NCBI RefSeq assembly: GCF_900116235.1
Contig: NZ_FPAA01000019.1
Location: 1 to 39,797, forward strand
Origin: Marininema halotolerans
Lineage (GTDB): Bacteria > Bacillota > Bacilli > Thermoactinomycetales > DSM-45169
DNA: 39,797 bases
Reading direction: 5' to 3'
Part shown: positions 7,193-14,388 of the stretch, piece after piece
Position numbering within the stretch: position 1 is the stretch's first letter
Layout of the letters: each line of letters opens with the position of its first letter
Notes under the pieces: generated by a model
The model's input: the letters and a program-made list of their open reading frames with translations, nothing else
Databases searched by the model: none
Told to the model about the DNA's origin: nothing
Program-made: the position numbers and the translations under genes

Positions 7193-7234
7193 AAGTGCCT
7201 CCTTATTCAATCCGGAATTAGAGTTGAGTCCACG

Positions 7235-7384
7235 TCATAGAGTTTCAAATATTCCATCTCCTTCGGGTATGTGAAAGTCAATGAAGCAATCCGCTGAGCA
7301 AAACCGTTGCAGTCCTTCGGAAATCTCATTTGCGTCATACTGGTCACCACAGTTTGAGCACACTTCCAGCTCGGGCAAATACAT
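7235..7384 (-). CDS. FCS-type zinc-finger mini-protein (49 aa)
   Basis: The ATG at 7384 has AAAGGAGGTGAG seven bases upstream, the best site in this stretch. The product MYLPELEVCSNCGDQYDANE continues with RFCSADCFIDF: Cys-x2-Cys followed by the FCS-x2-C motif of FCS/MYM-like zinc fingers. A longer open frame on the same strand in another phase lacks a ribosome-binding site and is rejected. Its role is unknown. Confidence 0.65.
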   Translation of the reverse strand: MYLPELEVCSNCGDQYDANEISEGLQRFCSADCFIDFHIPEGDGIFETL

Positions 7385-7388
7385 AGGC

Positions 7389-7535
7389 TCACCTCCTTTC
7401 AAGTGCCATAGAAATGAAGTTATTTCGGATCACCTTCTTAATTTCAGTAATTCTCCGTTCCCTTTCTTCTTCGCTTAAATCAGGGCTTTCAATATGAACA
7501 GTGGTATTCCCAATTTGATAAGTTACACTTTTCAT
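7389..7535 (-). CDS. Small early protein, paralogue of 10068-10229 (48 aa)
   Basis: The start MKSVTYQIGNTTVHIESPDL at 7535 is set by GGGAGGG five bases upstream. A second copy of the family is at 10068-10229 (MKSVTYKIGNTTIYIEGPDI). The N-terminal half is beta-like; the C-terminal half is the charged helix SEEERERRITEIKKVI. It would be the first or second gene transcribed from the rightmost early promoter, behind the palindrome at 7551-7573. Function unknown. Confidence 0.7.
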   Translation of the reverse strand: MKSVTYQIGNTTVHIESPDLSEEERERRITEIKKVIRNNFISMALERR

Positions 7536-7550
7536 TCGTTCCCTCCCTAT

Positions 7551-7573
7551 AAATGTCTCGTTTTGAGACATTT
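7551..7573. promoter_or_regulatory. Operator-like palindrome, 9-bp arms
   Basis: AAATGTCTC-GTTTT-GAGACATTT is perfect. Its core GTCTC-N5-GAGAC matches the operator-like sites at 7788-7864, so the same repressor probably binds here, just upstream of the early operon. Confidence 0.6.
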
Positions 7574-7577
7574 ATGA

Positions 7578-7772
7578 CTAAAAAAAGAGGCTCATATCAA
7601 ATCCTAGAGTATTACCTAACCTCTTTGCTGTTTTACCCGCTGGTGTTTTAATGCCTTTCTCGATTTCTGAGTAGTAATTCCTAGATAGACCTGCTTTACA
7701 CGCTACATCTTTTTGCGTCATCCCCTTCTCTTTTCTTAACTTTACAAGCCAACTTCTTTGAATAGTCCGCAT
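7578..7772 (-). CDS. Cro-like XRE-family DNA-binding protein (64 aa)
   Basis: The whole protein is one helix-turn-helix domain: WLVKLRKEKGMTQKDVACKA, then GLSRNYYSEIEKGIKTP. It is divergent from the CI-like gene at 7934, which is the usual cro/cI arrangement, and its own promoter at 7812-7840 contains an operator-like palindrome. It would favour the lytic programme by repressing the CI promoter. It lacks any oligomerisation domain, as Cro proteins do. Confidence 0.8.
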   Translation of the reverse strand: MRTIQRSWLVKLRKEKGMTQKDVACKAGLSRNYYSEIEKGIKTPAGKTAKRLGNTLGFDMSLFF

Positions 7773-7787
7773 TTAATTGCTCCTTTC

Positions 7788-7864
7788 GTCTCAATATGCG
7801 ACTATAACAATATTATATAGACTCAAAATGAGTCTGTAAAGACTTTTCTGACTCTTTTTGAAAC
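7788..7864. promoter_or_regulatory. Three operator-like 15-mers of the lysogeny switch
   Basis: Sites of the form GWCTC-N5-GAGWC occur at 7788-7802 (GTCTCAATATGCGAC), 7820-7834 (GACTCAAAATGAGTC, perfect) and 7850-7864 (GACTCTTTTTGAAAC). Their centres are 32 and 30 bp apart, about three helical turns, as for cooperative repressor binding. A fourth is at 7555-7569. Confidence 0.6.
7812..7840 (-). promoter_or_regulatory. Early leftward promoter (PR-like)
   Basis: On the minus strand -35 TTTACA (7840-7835) and -10 TATAAT (7817-7812) are separated by exactly 17 bp. The spacer is filled by the perfect operator at 7820-7834, so repressor binding would block RNA polymerase. Confidence 0.7.
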
Positions 7865-7869
7865 AATTG

Positions 7870-7898
7870 TTTAATGTCGCTTATTGCGCCATTATAAT
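7870..7898 (+). promoter_or_regulatory. Probable promoter of the CI-like repressor
   Basis: A -10 TATAAT is at 7893-7898 with a weak -35 (TTTAAT) 17 bp upstream. The operator-like site at 7850-7864 lies just upstream, where bound repressor could activate or block. Confidence 0.45.
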
Positions 7899-7933
7899 AA
7901 AGTAAACCCACAATTCGATTCGGAGTGAGACAT

Positions 7934-8293
7934 ATGCGGCTACGTTATCTTAGGAAATCAAAAAAGTTAACCCAAGAAGAAGTTGCAAGAGCCATAGGAA
8001 TACCAAGAACGACCTACACTGGATATGAAAATGGTAATAGGGAACCCGACTTTGAAACTCTTCAAAAGCTTGCAGACTTTTACAATGTAAGTGCAGATTA
8101 CTTATTAGGTCGAGATCATTCACAATCAAGTTCTGACACGCTAGAGTTTGACATTAAATCCCTCATAGATGCCATGAAAGACCCCGAGATGAGAAAAAAA
8201 TTTACTTATGACGGACGAGAACTTTCTGGGAAACAAATACAGAGAATGAGTAAAATATTAGAGCTTTTCTCTGATGATTATGTTGAGGACTGA
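7934..8293 (+). CDS. CI-like XRE-family repressor (119 aa)
   Basis: The start ATG at 7934 is preferred over the GTG at 7925 because GGAG at 7922-7925 is then correctly spaced. The helix-turn-helix spans about residues 4-58 (RKSKKLTQEEVARAIGIPRT ... ADFYNVSADYLLGR), typical of Bacillota phage repressors. The short C-terminal part (SLIDAMKDPEMRKKF ... ILELFSDDYVED) is not a LexA/CI peptidase domain, so induction by RecA-stimulated autocleavage is not expected. This makes the peptide receptor next door a candidate for control of the switch. Confidence 0.8.
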   Translation: MRLRYLRKSKKLTQEEVARAIGIPRTTYTGYENGNREPDFETLQKLADFYNVSADYLLGRDHSQSSSDTLEFDIKSLIDAMKDPEMRKKFTYDGRELSGKQIQRMSKILELFSDDYVED

Positions 8294-8403
8294 CTAGCGA
8301 TTTTATGTAATACTTGAAATGCTTTTTCATTAATGATGCCCTCGATCAGATATAATTCCAGAAGGTATTTTAGATCAATATGTTCCTTTTCGGTAATCTT
8401 CAT
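8278..8403 (-). CDS. Possible small helical protein antisense to repressor end (41 aa)
   Basis: The frame runs from ATG at 8403, with AAGGGG about 11 bases upstream, to a stop inside the 3' end of the CI-like gene. The product MKITEKEHIDLKYLLELYLI continues with EGIINEKAFQVLHKIAS and looks like a folded helical mini-protein. It is the only supported gene in the 345-bp gap between repressor and receptor. The weak spacing of the site leaves doubt. Confidence 0.4.
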   Translation of the reverse strand: MKITEKEHIDLKYLLELYLIEGIINEKAFQVLHKIASQSST

Positions 8404-8586
8404 CTTATCTACGCCCCTTATCTATAACCCCAAAAGCACTCACCTATATTTTACATTCCGACCAACAAACGGAGCAATCAGTAAATATTCATTTAAAACT
8501 GATGGACGCATCCCCATAAAACATATACACCACAATTACTAGTTGATTTTTAACTTCAAAATGAACAAGATTGACTTCTTTCGATT

Positions 8587-8599
8587 TTGAATATTTCAA
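8587..8599. promoter_or_regulatory. Small palindrome upstream of the receptor gene
   Basis: TTGAA-TAT-TTCAA lies about 40 bp before the receptor start, within AT-rich DNA containing a possible -10 (CATAAT). It may be an autoregulatory operator. The rest of 8404-8638 shows nothing else clear. Confidence 0.25.
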
Positions 8600-8638
8600 T
8601 TTTAGTGAACGCACATAATATGAAAGGTTGGAATTAAA

Positions 8639-9973
8639 TTGGAGCACAAAAATCCTTTGCAATATTCAAGTGATGAAATAGGAGAACTGTTGCGATTATG
8701 GCGTAATTACAAAGGACTATCCATTGAAAATTTAGCGGAAATGAGTAAAGTCTCCACTGGTACAATCAGTAAAATTGAACGTGGTATTTCTAATGGAAAT
8801 AAATACGAAGTTCTTATAGAAGTACTTGAACTAAACTCTAACGCTATAAATACAATAACGGCGGTATTTAATCAGATTGCAACGAAATTAGATAGAATCG
8901 ATACTGTTATAGACAGTGGGAATACCAAATCAGCCTTAAGCTTACTAAAAGACATAGAAAAGGATATATACCCTGGTACATACCTGTATTTGAAGGGGAG
9001 CTGTTTTTTAGTTGATAAAGATTTTAATAAAGCAAAACACTTTTTTGAAAAATCAATTGAGAAAGCTACTCCATTTGAAATGAATATCAAAGCAGTTAGT
9101 TACAATGAATTAAGTAGGTGCGAATACCTCCAAAATGATCTTGATAAAGCTCTTCATTACATAATAAAAGCAGAAGCTAATTTAAGCCGTAGAGGTCCTA
9201 AACAGTATTATCACTACACTGTTCCTATCAACAAAGCTATCTATCTTGATAAATTGGGGCATTTCACTGAAGCAGCCAACATAGTAAATAAATTGTGGTC
9301 ATCCAATACTAAAGAAATTCAACCCATAGACATGTTGTTGAATCTATATGAACTAAAAATCGGTCTATGTTCAAATAGTGCCCAATATCAACAGGCCATC
9401 CAAATATCACTTGAAGGAATTGAACTAGCAAGAATAAATTATCAATACAACCGACTGTTTGAACTATGGACCACTTTAGGAAATGTGTATTTCAAAATGG
9501 GAAAATGGGCTGAAGCAGAGGACTGCTTTATCACAGCCCTCAGTCTTGAGAACAAGGTAACCCAACGTATTTTAACACCTGTTTATGTTGAACTTTGCAC
9601 TCTTTACATGAAAAAAAACTGTCTCAATGAAGCTAAACAGTGGATTGAAAAAGCCATTAAAGTATCTCAAAAAGAAAAAGATTTATTTAGGTTATCTAAA
9701 GCCCTTTTAGCAAGTGGTAATTTATTATTGTGCATGAATGATTTAGATAAAGCGATAGACAAATATCGTGAAGCAGAGGAAATAGCCAAATCGTGGGGCT
9801 ACTCCCATGTGGAATTTGATGTTATCATGAAAATAGCTGAAGCATATCGTTTAAGAGGTAATTTTGAAGATACAAGACTGTTCCATTTGTATACAGAGAG
9901 GCTGTTAGATCTACAATTGGAATTTCGTAGCAAGGAGGTAATTCCATGCGAATATATAGACTCATCCTTTTAA
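8639..9973 (+). CDS. RRNPP-family peptide-responsive regulator (HTH plus TPR)
   Basis: The 444-residue protein has an XRE helix-turn-helix at about residues 12-65 (IGELLRLWRNYKGLSIENLA, VSTGTISKIERG) followed by about 350 residues of tetratricopeptide-like helical hairpins (e.g. CFLVDKDFNKAKHFFEKSIE, NVYFKMGKWAEAEDCFITAL, KMGK/RLGH-type turns). This is the layout of PlcR, NprR and AimR receptors, which bind an imported oligopeptide and change DNA binding. The start is a TTG at 8639; an ATG at 8620 runs into a stop at once. A secreted pro-peptide gene overlaps its 3' end, as in receptor/signal pairs. Its place between the CI-like gene and the integrase suggests that it helps decide lysogeny or induction. 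The target promoter is not known. Confidence 0.85.
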   Translation: MEHKNPLQYSSDEIGELLRLWRNYKGLSIENLAEMSKVSTGTISKIERGISNGNKYEVLIEVLELNSNAINTITAVFNQIATKLDRIDTVIDSGNTKSALSLLKDIEKDIYPGTYLYLKGSCFLVDKDFNKAKHFFEKSIEKATPFEMNIKAVSYNELSRCEYLQNDLDKALHYIIKAEANLSRRGPKQYYHYTVPINKAIYLDKLGHFTEAANIVNKLWSSNTKEIQPIDMLLNLYELKIGLCSNSAQYQQAIQISLEGIELARINYQYNRLFELWTTLGNVYFKMGKWAEAEDCFITALSLENKVTQRILTPVYVELCTLYMKKNCLNEAKQWIEKAIKVSQKEKDLFRLSKALLASGNLLLCMNDLDKAIDKYREAEEIAKSWGYSHVEFDVIMKIAEAYRLRGNFEDTRLFHLYTERLLDLQLEFRSKEVIPCEYIDSSF

Positions 9974-10065
9974 GTGCACTGTTGGTTTTCTCATTGTCGT
10001 TGCCAATTGATTCGGTACAGCAAAAAACAATTACAACTAATAGTACCGAACCTGGCGGACGATAA
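9946..10065 (+). CDS. Secreted signalling pro-peptide (Phr/AimP-like, 39 aa)
   Basis: The ATG at 9946 has AAGGAGG seven bases upstream, and the gene overlaps the receptor 3' end by 28 bp in another frame. The product has a basic start (MRIYR), a hydrophobic secretion segment (LILLSALLVFSLSLP), and a short hydrophilic end (QQKTITTNSTEPGGR). This is the build of Phr, NprX and AimP precursors: exported, trimmed, then reimported by an oligopeptide permease. By analogy the active signal would be the last 5-8 residues, such as TEPGGR; the exact cleavage is unknown. A CGGAC/GTCCG hairpin with nine T follows the stop. Confidence 0.8.
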   Translation: MRIYRLILLSALLVFSLSLPIDSVQQKTITTNSTEPGGR

Positions 10066-10087
10066 CTTTAAGTCCGGCTTTTTTTTT
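10059..10087 (+). terminator. Probable terminator after the pro-peptide gene
   Basis: CGGAC, an 11-nt loop, GTCCG and then nine T (10079-10087). The stem is only 5 bp, but the T-run is long. It overlaps the 3' end of the opposing gene at 10068. Confidence 0.5.
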
Positions 10088-10229
10088 GAGTTTCAACTCT
10101 CATTTCACACCAATTTTCCCAAATTATTTTTTTGATTTCATATATTCTTTGTTCTCTTTCTTCATTGGTAATATCAGGACCTTCAATATATATCGTCGTG
10201 TTTCCAATTTTATAGGTTACACTTTTCAT
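10068..10229 (-). CDS. Small protein, paralogue of 7389-7535 (53 aa)
   Basis: The start MKSVTYKIGNTTIYIEGPDI at 10229 has a G-rich site (GGGGGG) six bases upstream. The first 20 residues match the 7389-7535 protein at 15 positions, and the charged helix (EEREQRIYEIKKIIWENW) is also shared. It lies convergent to the pro-peptide gene and its stop falls in that gene's terminator. The two copies bracket the repressor, receptor and peptide genes in the same orientation. Confidence 0.65.
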   Translation of the reverse strand: MKSVTYKIGNTTIYIEGPDITNEEREQRIYEIKKIIWENWCEMRVETQKKSRT

Positions 10230-10308
10230 ATCCCATCCCCCCGTTACAACCTATTCGCCTGTAGAGAGTGGACAACACTAATAACAATTACCTAAGCGAG
10301 GGATGAAC

Positions 10309-11832
10309 TTGGATAAAATATGTATTTATCTGCGCAAATCCCGTGCAGATATGGAAGCTGAAGCCCGAGGTGAAGGTGAAACTCTTGCCAAACATAAAAA
10401 GGCCCTATTAGATGTAGCTAAGAAGCAAAACCTTAATATAACTCGTATCCGACAAGAAATTGTATCTGGGGAGAGTTTAATTCATCGACCGGAGATGATG
10501 GAGCTATTAAATGAAGTGGAATCGGGGCTTTATGATGGAGTACTGGTTATGGATATGGACCGTCTTGGAAGAGGTAATATGCAAGAACAAGGTATTATAT
10601 TAGAAACGTTTCAGCGGGCAAAAACAAAGATCATCACACCTAGAAAAACGTATGATCTCAACGATGAGTGGGATGAAGAGTATTCGGAGTTTGAAGCTTT
10701 TATGGCTAGGAAGGAATTGAAAATTATTACCCGTCGATTACAAGGAGGGCGTATTCGATCCGTCGAAGAAGGCAACTATATAGCAACTCGTCCTCCTTAT
10801 GGGTATCTCATTACCAATGATGAAAAAGGACGTTATTTAATGCCCCATCCCGATCAGGCACCTGTGGTTAAAATGATCTTTGATTTATACAACGAACCTT
10901 TATCTGGTGCTGGTAAGATAGCGAAAGAATTAAATCGCCTCGGGTATTTATCTTACACAGGAAAGCGATGGCACGGCTCTTCTGTATTATCAATTTTAAA
11001 GAATGCTGTATATGTAGGAAGAATACAGTGGAAGAAAAAAAGCTATAAGAAGCTACCTGTCGGTAGAGAAGCCAAAGCCCGCCCAACCGATGAATGGATT
11101 GATGTGGAAGGAAAACATGAGCCTCTTATATCTAAAAACATATGGGACAGTACACAAAACAAACTCAAAGGTAAATACCATATTCCATATCAACTGAATG
11201 GTATAACAAACCCATTAGCCGGTTTAGTACGTTGTGAAATGTGTAATAAAACAATGGTATATCGCTCATATACAAAACAACAAGCTCATCTTATCTGTTC
11301 AAATACCTACTGTAAAAATAAAAGCACTCGGTTCACTTTTGTTGAAGAAAGATTACTCACAGCCATTGAACAGTGGGTAGAAAATATTAAGCTATCGTGG
11401 AATGAGAAAGAATTTGGTGATGAAACTAGCGCCTCCATTAAGATTGAGTCACACCAAAACACAATAAAAAATCTAAAACAAGAACTAAGTACTCTAGAGG
11501 AACAAAAAGGAAAGTTACACGATTTCTTAGAAAGAGGAATTTACAATGAGGAGACCTACCTCGAGCGATCAAGTAATTTAGCAAATCGAATTAGTGAAGT
11601 TTCTAAATCACTTGAAGAAAATAAGCGTGTAATTGAATATGAAAAAAAGCGCGAAGAAGCATATTCAAAAAAAATTCCAAAAGTAAAAAGTGTTTTAGAA
11701 CAGTACCCTCTCCTAAATGACCCCAAAAAGAAAAACACCCTTCTTAAAGGTGTCCTCTCCCACGCAACCTATCGTAAGGAACAACACCAGAAAAACGATC
11801 AATTCACCTTGAAACTCTCCTTAAGAATTTAA
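10309..11832 (+). CDS. Large serine recombinase (phage integrase)
   Basis: The N-terminal resolvase domain has the catalytic serine in YLRKSRAD, the DRLGRG motif (MDMDRLGRGN) and AFMARKELK before the long E-helix region. It is followed by the recombinase domain (RPPYGYLI ... GKIAKELNRLGYLSYTGKRW), a zinc ribbon (CEMCNK ... CSNTYC) and a coiled coil (IKNLKQELSTLEEQKGKLHD). At 507-509 residues it is full length for a phiC31-like integrase. TTG at 10309 is preferred because GAGGG at 10298-10302 is then correctly spaced; ATG at 10303 directly abuts that site. It would integrate and excise the phage. Unusually, it lies far from either predicted prophage end. Confidence 0.93.
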   Translation: MDKICIYLRKSRADMEAEARGEGETLAKHKKALLDVAKKQNLNITRIRQEIVSGESLIHRPEMMELLNEVESGLYDGVLVMDMDRLGRGNMQEQGIILETFQRAKTKIITPRKTYDLNDEWDEEYSEFEAFMARKELKIITRRLQGGRIRSVEEGNYIATRPPYGYLITNDEKGRYLMPHPDQAPVVKMIFDLYNEPLSGAGKIAKELNRLGYLSYTGKRWHGSSVLSILKNAVYVGRIQWKKKSYKKLPVGREAKARPTDEWIDVEGKHEPLISKNIWDSTQNKLKGKYHIPYQLNGITNPLAGLVRCEMCNKTMVYRSYTKQQAHLICSNTYCKNKSTRFTFVEERLLTAIEQWVENIKLSWNEKEFGDETSASIKIESHQNTIKNLKQELSTLEEQKGKLHDFLERGIYNEETYLERSSNLANRISEVSKSLEENKRVIEYEKKREEAYSKKIPKVKSVLEQYPLLNDPKKKNTLLKGVLSHATYRKEQHQKNDQFTLKLSLRI

Positions 11833-11889
11833 CACAGATAACCTCCACAAGGAAATGAGATTACTTGTTGAGGTTATCTGTGTTTTTTT
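11831..11889 (+). terminator. Long hairpin terminator after the integrase
   Basis: AACACAGATAACCTC (11831-11845) pairs perfectly with GAGGTTATCTGTGTT (11870-11884), with an inner ACAAG/CTTGT stem and a T-run ending the transcript. Confidence 0.9.
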
Positions 11890-11929
11890 GAAAACCCCTA
11901 GCCACCTATCCATATATTTCTTCAACTAG

Positions 11930-11935
11930 TATAAT
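11930..11935 (+). promoter_or_regulatory. -10 element of the micro-ORF operon
   Basis: A perfect TATAAT lies 24 bases before the first micro-ORF; the -35 region (TATCCA) is poor, suggesting an activator. Transcription from about 11942 would begin at the first ribosome-binding site, giving a very short leader. Confidence 0.45.
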
Positions 11936-11958
11936 AGTGAAAAGGGGGCGGGTATCCA

Positions 11959-11991
11959 ATGAAACTTCATGCTGAGCCCACAGGCCCATAG
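11959..11991 (+). CDS. Micro-ORF 1 (10 aa)
   Basis: MKLHAEPTGP, with a G-rich site (AAAGGGGGCGG) 7-10 bases upstream. Its stop TAG is part of the ribosome-binding site (TAGGAGG) of the next micro-ORF, which would couple the two. It could be a leader peptide or a genuine micro-peptide. There is no homology evidence at this length. Confidence 0.4.
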   Translation: MKLHAEPTGP

Positions 11992-12004
11992 GAGGTAAAT
12001 CTTT

Positions 12005-12067
12005 ATGAGCCCTATTGCATTAAGATTAGCTAGGATGCTCCCAATCGCCATTCCGGATGGACCATAA
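12005..12067 (+). CDS. Micro-ORF 2 (20 aa)
   Basis: The peptide begins MSPIALRLARML and ends IPDGP. AGGAGG at 11990-11995 is spaced nine bases from the ATG. The first 15 residues could form a short basic amphipathic helix. Its stop is 20 bases from the next ATG, with the next ribosome-binding site in between. Function unknown. Confidence 0.45.
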   Translation: MSPIALRLARMLPIAIPDGP

Positions 12068-12087
12068 CTAATATGGGAGGGATTGCA

Positions 12088-12213
12088 ATGCAAGATAAAC
12101 CAGGAAGTGGTGTAGCTGGCAAACCAGGTAGCGGGTATCAGGATAGCCCTGGCGGTACTTATCATGCCGAGGAACCAGGTGGATTGCGTGTATCTGATCC
12201 TATCGGAGGTTAA
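12088..12213 (+). CDS. Micro-ORF 3, Gly/Pro-rich peptide (41 aa)
   Basis: GGGAGG lies seven bases before the ATG. The peptide is Gly/Pro-rich with a partial repeat (DKPGSGVAGKPGSGYQ) and ends EEPGGLRVSDPIGG. It has no hydrophobic segment and is probably disordered. A strong terminator follows 15 bases after the stop. The -EPGG- segment echoes the end of the quorum-sensing pro-peptide, which may be chance. Confidence 0.6.
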   Translation: MQDKPGSGVAGKPGSGYQDSPGGTYHAEEPGGLRVSDPIGG

Positions 12214-12228
12214 ATATCTAAACCAAGA

Positions 12229-12259
12229 GACCACCCAACAATGGGTGGTCTTATTTTTT
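12229..12259. terminator. Bidirectional terminator between micro-ORFs and ATPase operon
   Basis: GACCACCCA-(ACAA)-TGGGTGGTC, a perfect 9-bp stem, with a T-rich tail on the plus strand. The minus-strand ATPase stop codon overlaps its tail, so it separates the convergent operons. Confidence 0.85.
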
Positions 12260-14386
12260 AGCCATCTGGAATACCACTGGCTTCCCATAAGGCTGAATCA
12301 ATCCAATAGCCTTATGCTTATGCTCCTTGGATCTCCACAACTCCAAGGCCTCTTCGACGGTGAAAGGACTAATCTCCTCGGCCAGTTCTTTGAGATTCGC
12401 TTTGGATGTCTTCCCGATCACCCAATGCGCGCCCGCTGCTGAAATTCGTCTCACTAACCCGCGCCCCATCTGTGGAAGATCATGCATAAACCAGCAATAG
12501 CAGAAACGGAACTTCCTCGACTCCACCACCGCCGTCTCCCATACTCGAGCTGATTTCATATACTGATGCGGCTCATCGGCCAACACCCACACCGGGTGAT
12601 CTGTATTCCTGACGTGCATGGCGACATTCAATTTCGCTGTCAAAATACCACCAATCACATTGACCCCCATCTTTCCGAGTAACCGCTCCGGGAGATCGAA
12701 AACGATCACCTTCCCTGGTTTCAGTAACTCCACCATGTCGATACCGTCGGTCGAATCCATACACCTCTCAAGGTAATCATCCCCCAGAAAAGTATCCAAA
12801 CGGTTAAAGATCGGCTCGATCAACTGAGCTCGGCGAGCCGCTGTCGCCTTATCGAAATTGCTCCATAGAGCTGATTCCCTCTCGCCCATTTCTTCATATA
12901 AGGTAGCCCGGTATTTTTCATCTTCGAGCACCTGATGGAGTTCGACGAGTCGACCGTTGGGTGCCGCCTTCGCCGCTGCTCTGAGATACCTAGCCGTCTG
13001 GGCACCTAATGGATTGACAGAATCATCATCAAAGAACGATAGTAACTCCACCGCCAATCGATTACGCCCTGCTGGAGAATGGAAAGCTTCTCGAATATCC
13101 AGGGAGATCGGCTTCTCTCCAAAGGTGATCCGGGTTACCCGATCTGGGCCAAGCTCTTTCATAAGGCGATCTCCCACCTCTCCCTTACCCGGGTCAATCG
13201 CCACTGCTGTCCATCCTTTGGTGGCTACTCTTTTAGCGAGATTGGTAACGGTCGTCGTCTTGCCCGCCCCCATCCCTGCAACAAAGGCTCGGGGCAAACA
13301 GGTGTCGTTTAGATCAACTGTTGGAAAATGGATCGGTATAGACTCGCCATGATCGGTAGCGTCACCGATATATATACCATCCTTCCTTTTTATATCAGGG
13401 TGGATTGAGGTCTCCCTATGGCGAACTGAGACAAGCCCATGTTCCTCTTGAAGCGGACCAGTGGGGAGTTGTAAAAGGGCTCCTGCTTCCCTAAGTGATA
13501 AATAATCGGGAGTAATTGAGTACCCTGACTTCCTCGCCAACATCGCCTCGAAGTCCTTCTCCTGTCTCATTGCCCAAGTCTGGTCGCCGTCCATGGATCG
13601 GAGTCCATACCAGAGGGATCGGGTGATCGCCTCTGCCTCAGTCTGTGATCCTTCGACTGCAATCCGGCAGGTCACCCGAACTGCATCTCCTTTGAGCTTC
13701 TCCGCTACCGCTGCCCTCATGCCTGGCTTTTCTCTGAGTGCTTCTACCCTTGAAGCATCGTCTCCATCCTTTGGTGATTCCTCGCCGGACAATAGTTCGG
13801 CGATAATATCCGTCGCCCCGACCGCAATGTCGGCAGCGACTTTGACGGCACTCCGTCGCACTGCTTTTCCAGACAGGCCGAATTTCTGCGGCATTCGTCC
13901 CTGGCAGAACTTTTGATATGCACCCTCTGCCCCCGAATACCAATCCGGTGGAGCAGGTTCCATGATGAATTGAAGGGCGGCAGAACTTTTGTCACCGATA
14001 ATAGATAGGGTATCAAGGATGGATGGCAATGGACCATTGTTGCGGCGGTCGACTTTAAAGCTGAAAAGATAGTGCTGGCCGAGTTCAAGGCGATTGACCA
14101 AAGTTGGCTGCATTTGAGCGAGTGGATCTTCAGCATCAGTTATGGTCGCCCTCGGCCAGATTGTGGCTAGTTGTTTTTCAATAACCGCCTGCCACGCCAC
14201 AGGTACCCTAATGAAGAAACATGCTCCATCCTTTTTTGACAAGATCACCTCCCACGAAATCGATGGGTTAGGCTTAATCCTCCACCCGTCCCGCCGCTCC
14301 CAAGGAGTCTGATACATGCCTGCTATCGCCCGGGCGAGCTCTTCAGACTTTTGGTTATCGACCGAGCGATCCGGGATGATTTGCAA
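12251..14386 (-). CDS. HerA/VirB4-like ATPase (FtsK-HerA superfamily)
   Basis: From a TTG at 14386, overlapping the stop of the VirB2-like gene, the product has about 711 residues; the longer upstream frame is that gene read out of phase. The first 350 residues (GWRIKPNPSISWEVILSKKD ... FFIRVPVAWQAVIEKQL) are family-specific. The motor domain has Walker A FVAGMGAGKTTT near residues 371-378, VAIDPGKGEVGDRLM after it, VIVFDLPE near 560 and Walker B VWVLADEPHQYM near 600, then a conserved end (ISAAGAHWVIGKTS). This resembles VirB4/TraC/TraD-type or HerA-type pumps of conjugative elements. The gene closes an operon with actin-like, ParR-like and VirB2-like genes. It probably acts at the membrane in DNA or protein transport; the substrate is unknown. 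Confidence 0.75.
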   Translation of the reverse strand: MQIIPDRSVDNQKSEELARAIAGMYQTPWERRDGWRIKPNPSISWEVILSKKDGACFFIRVPVAWQAVIEKQLATIWPRATITDAEDPLAQMQPTLVNRLELGQHYLFSFKVDRRNNGPLPSILDTLSIIGDKSSAALQFIMEPAPPDWYSGAEGAYQKFCQGRMPQKFGLSGKAVRRSAVKVAADIAVGATDIIAELLSGEESPKDGDDASRVEALREKPGMRAAVAEKLKGDAVRVTCRIAVEGSQTEAEAITRSLWYGLRSMDGDQTWAMRQEKDFEAMLARKSGYSITPDYLSLREAGALLQLPTGPLQEEHGLVSVRHRETSIHPDIKRKDGIYIGDATDHGESIPIHFPTVDLNDTCLPRAFVAGMGAGKTTTVTNLAKRVATKGWTAVAIDPGKGEVGDRLMKELGPDRVTRITFGEKPISLDIREAFHSPAGRNRLAVELLSFFDDDSVNPLGAQTARYLRAAAKAAPNGRLVELHQVLEDEKYRATLYEEMGERESALWSNFDKATAARRAQLIEPIFNRLDTFLGDDYLERCMDSTDGIDMVELLKPGKVIVFDLPERLLGKMGVNVIGGILTAKLNVAMHVRNTDHPVWVLADEPHQYMKSARVWETAVVESRKFRFCYCWFMHDLPQMGRGLVRRISAAGAHWVIGKTSKANLKELAEEISPFTVEEALELWRSKEHKHKAIGLIQPYGKPVVFQMAKK

Positions 14387-14388
14387 AA

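Noticed and set aside
7207-7392. 61-codon frame on the minus strand
   Set aside because: It overlaps the FCS zinc-finger gene, which has the well-placed AAAGGAGGTGAG site and cysteine motifs; this frame has neither.
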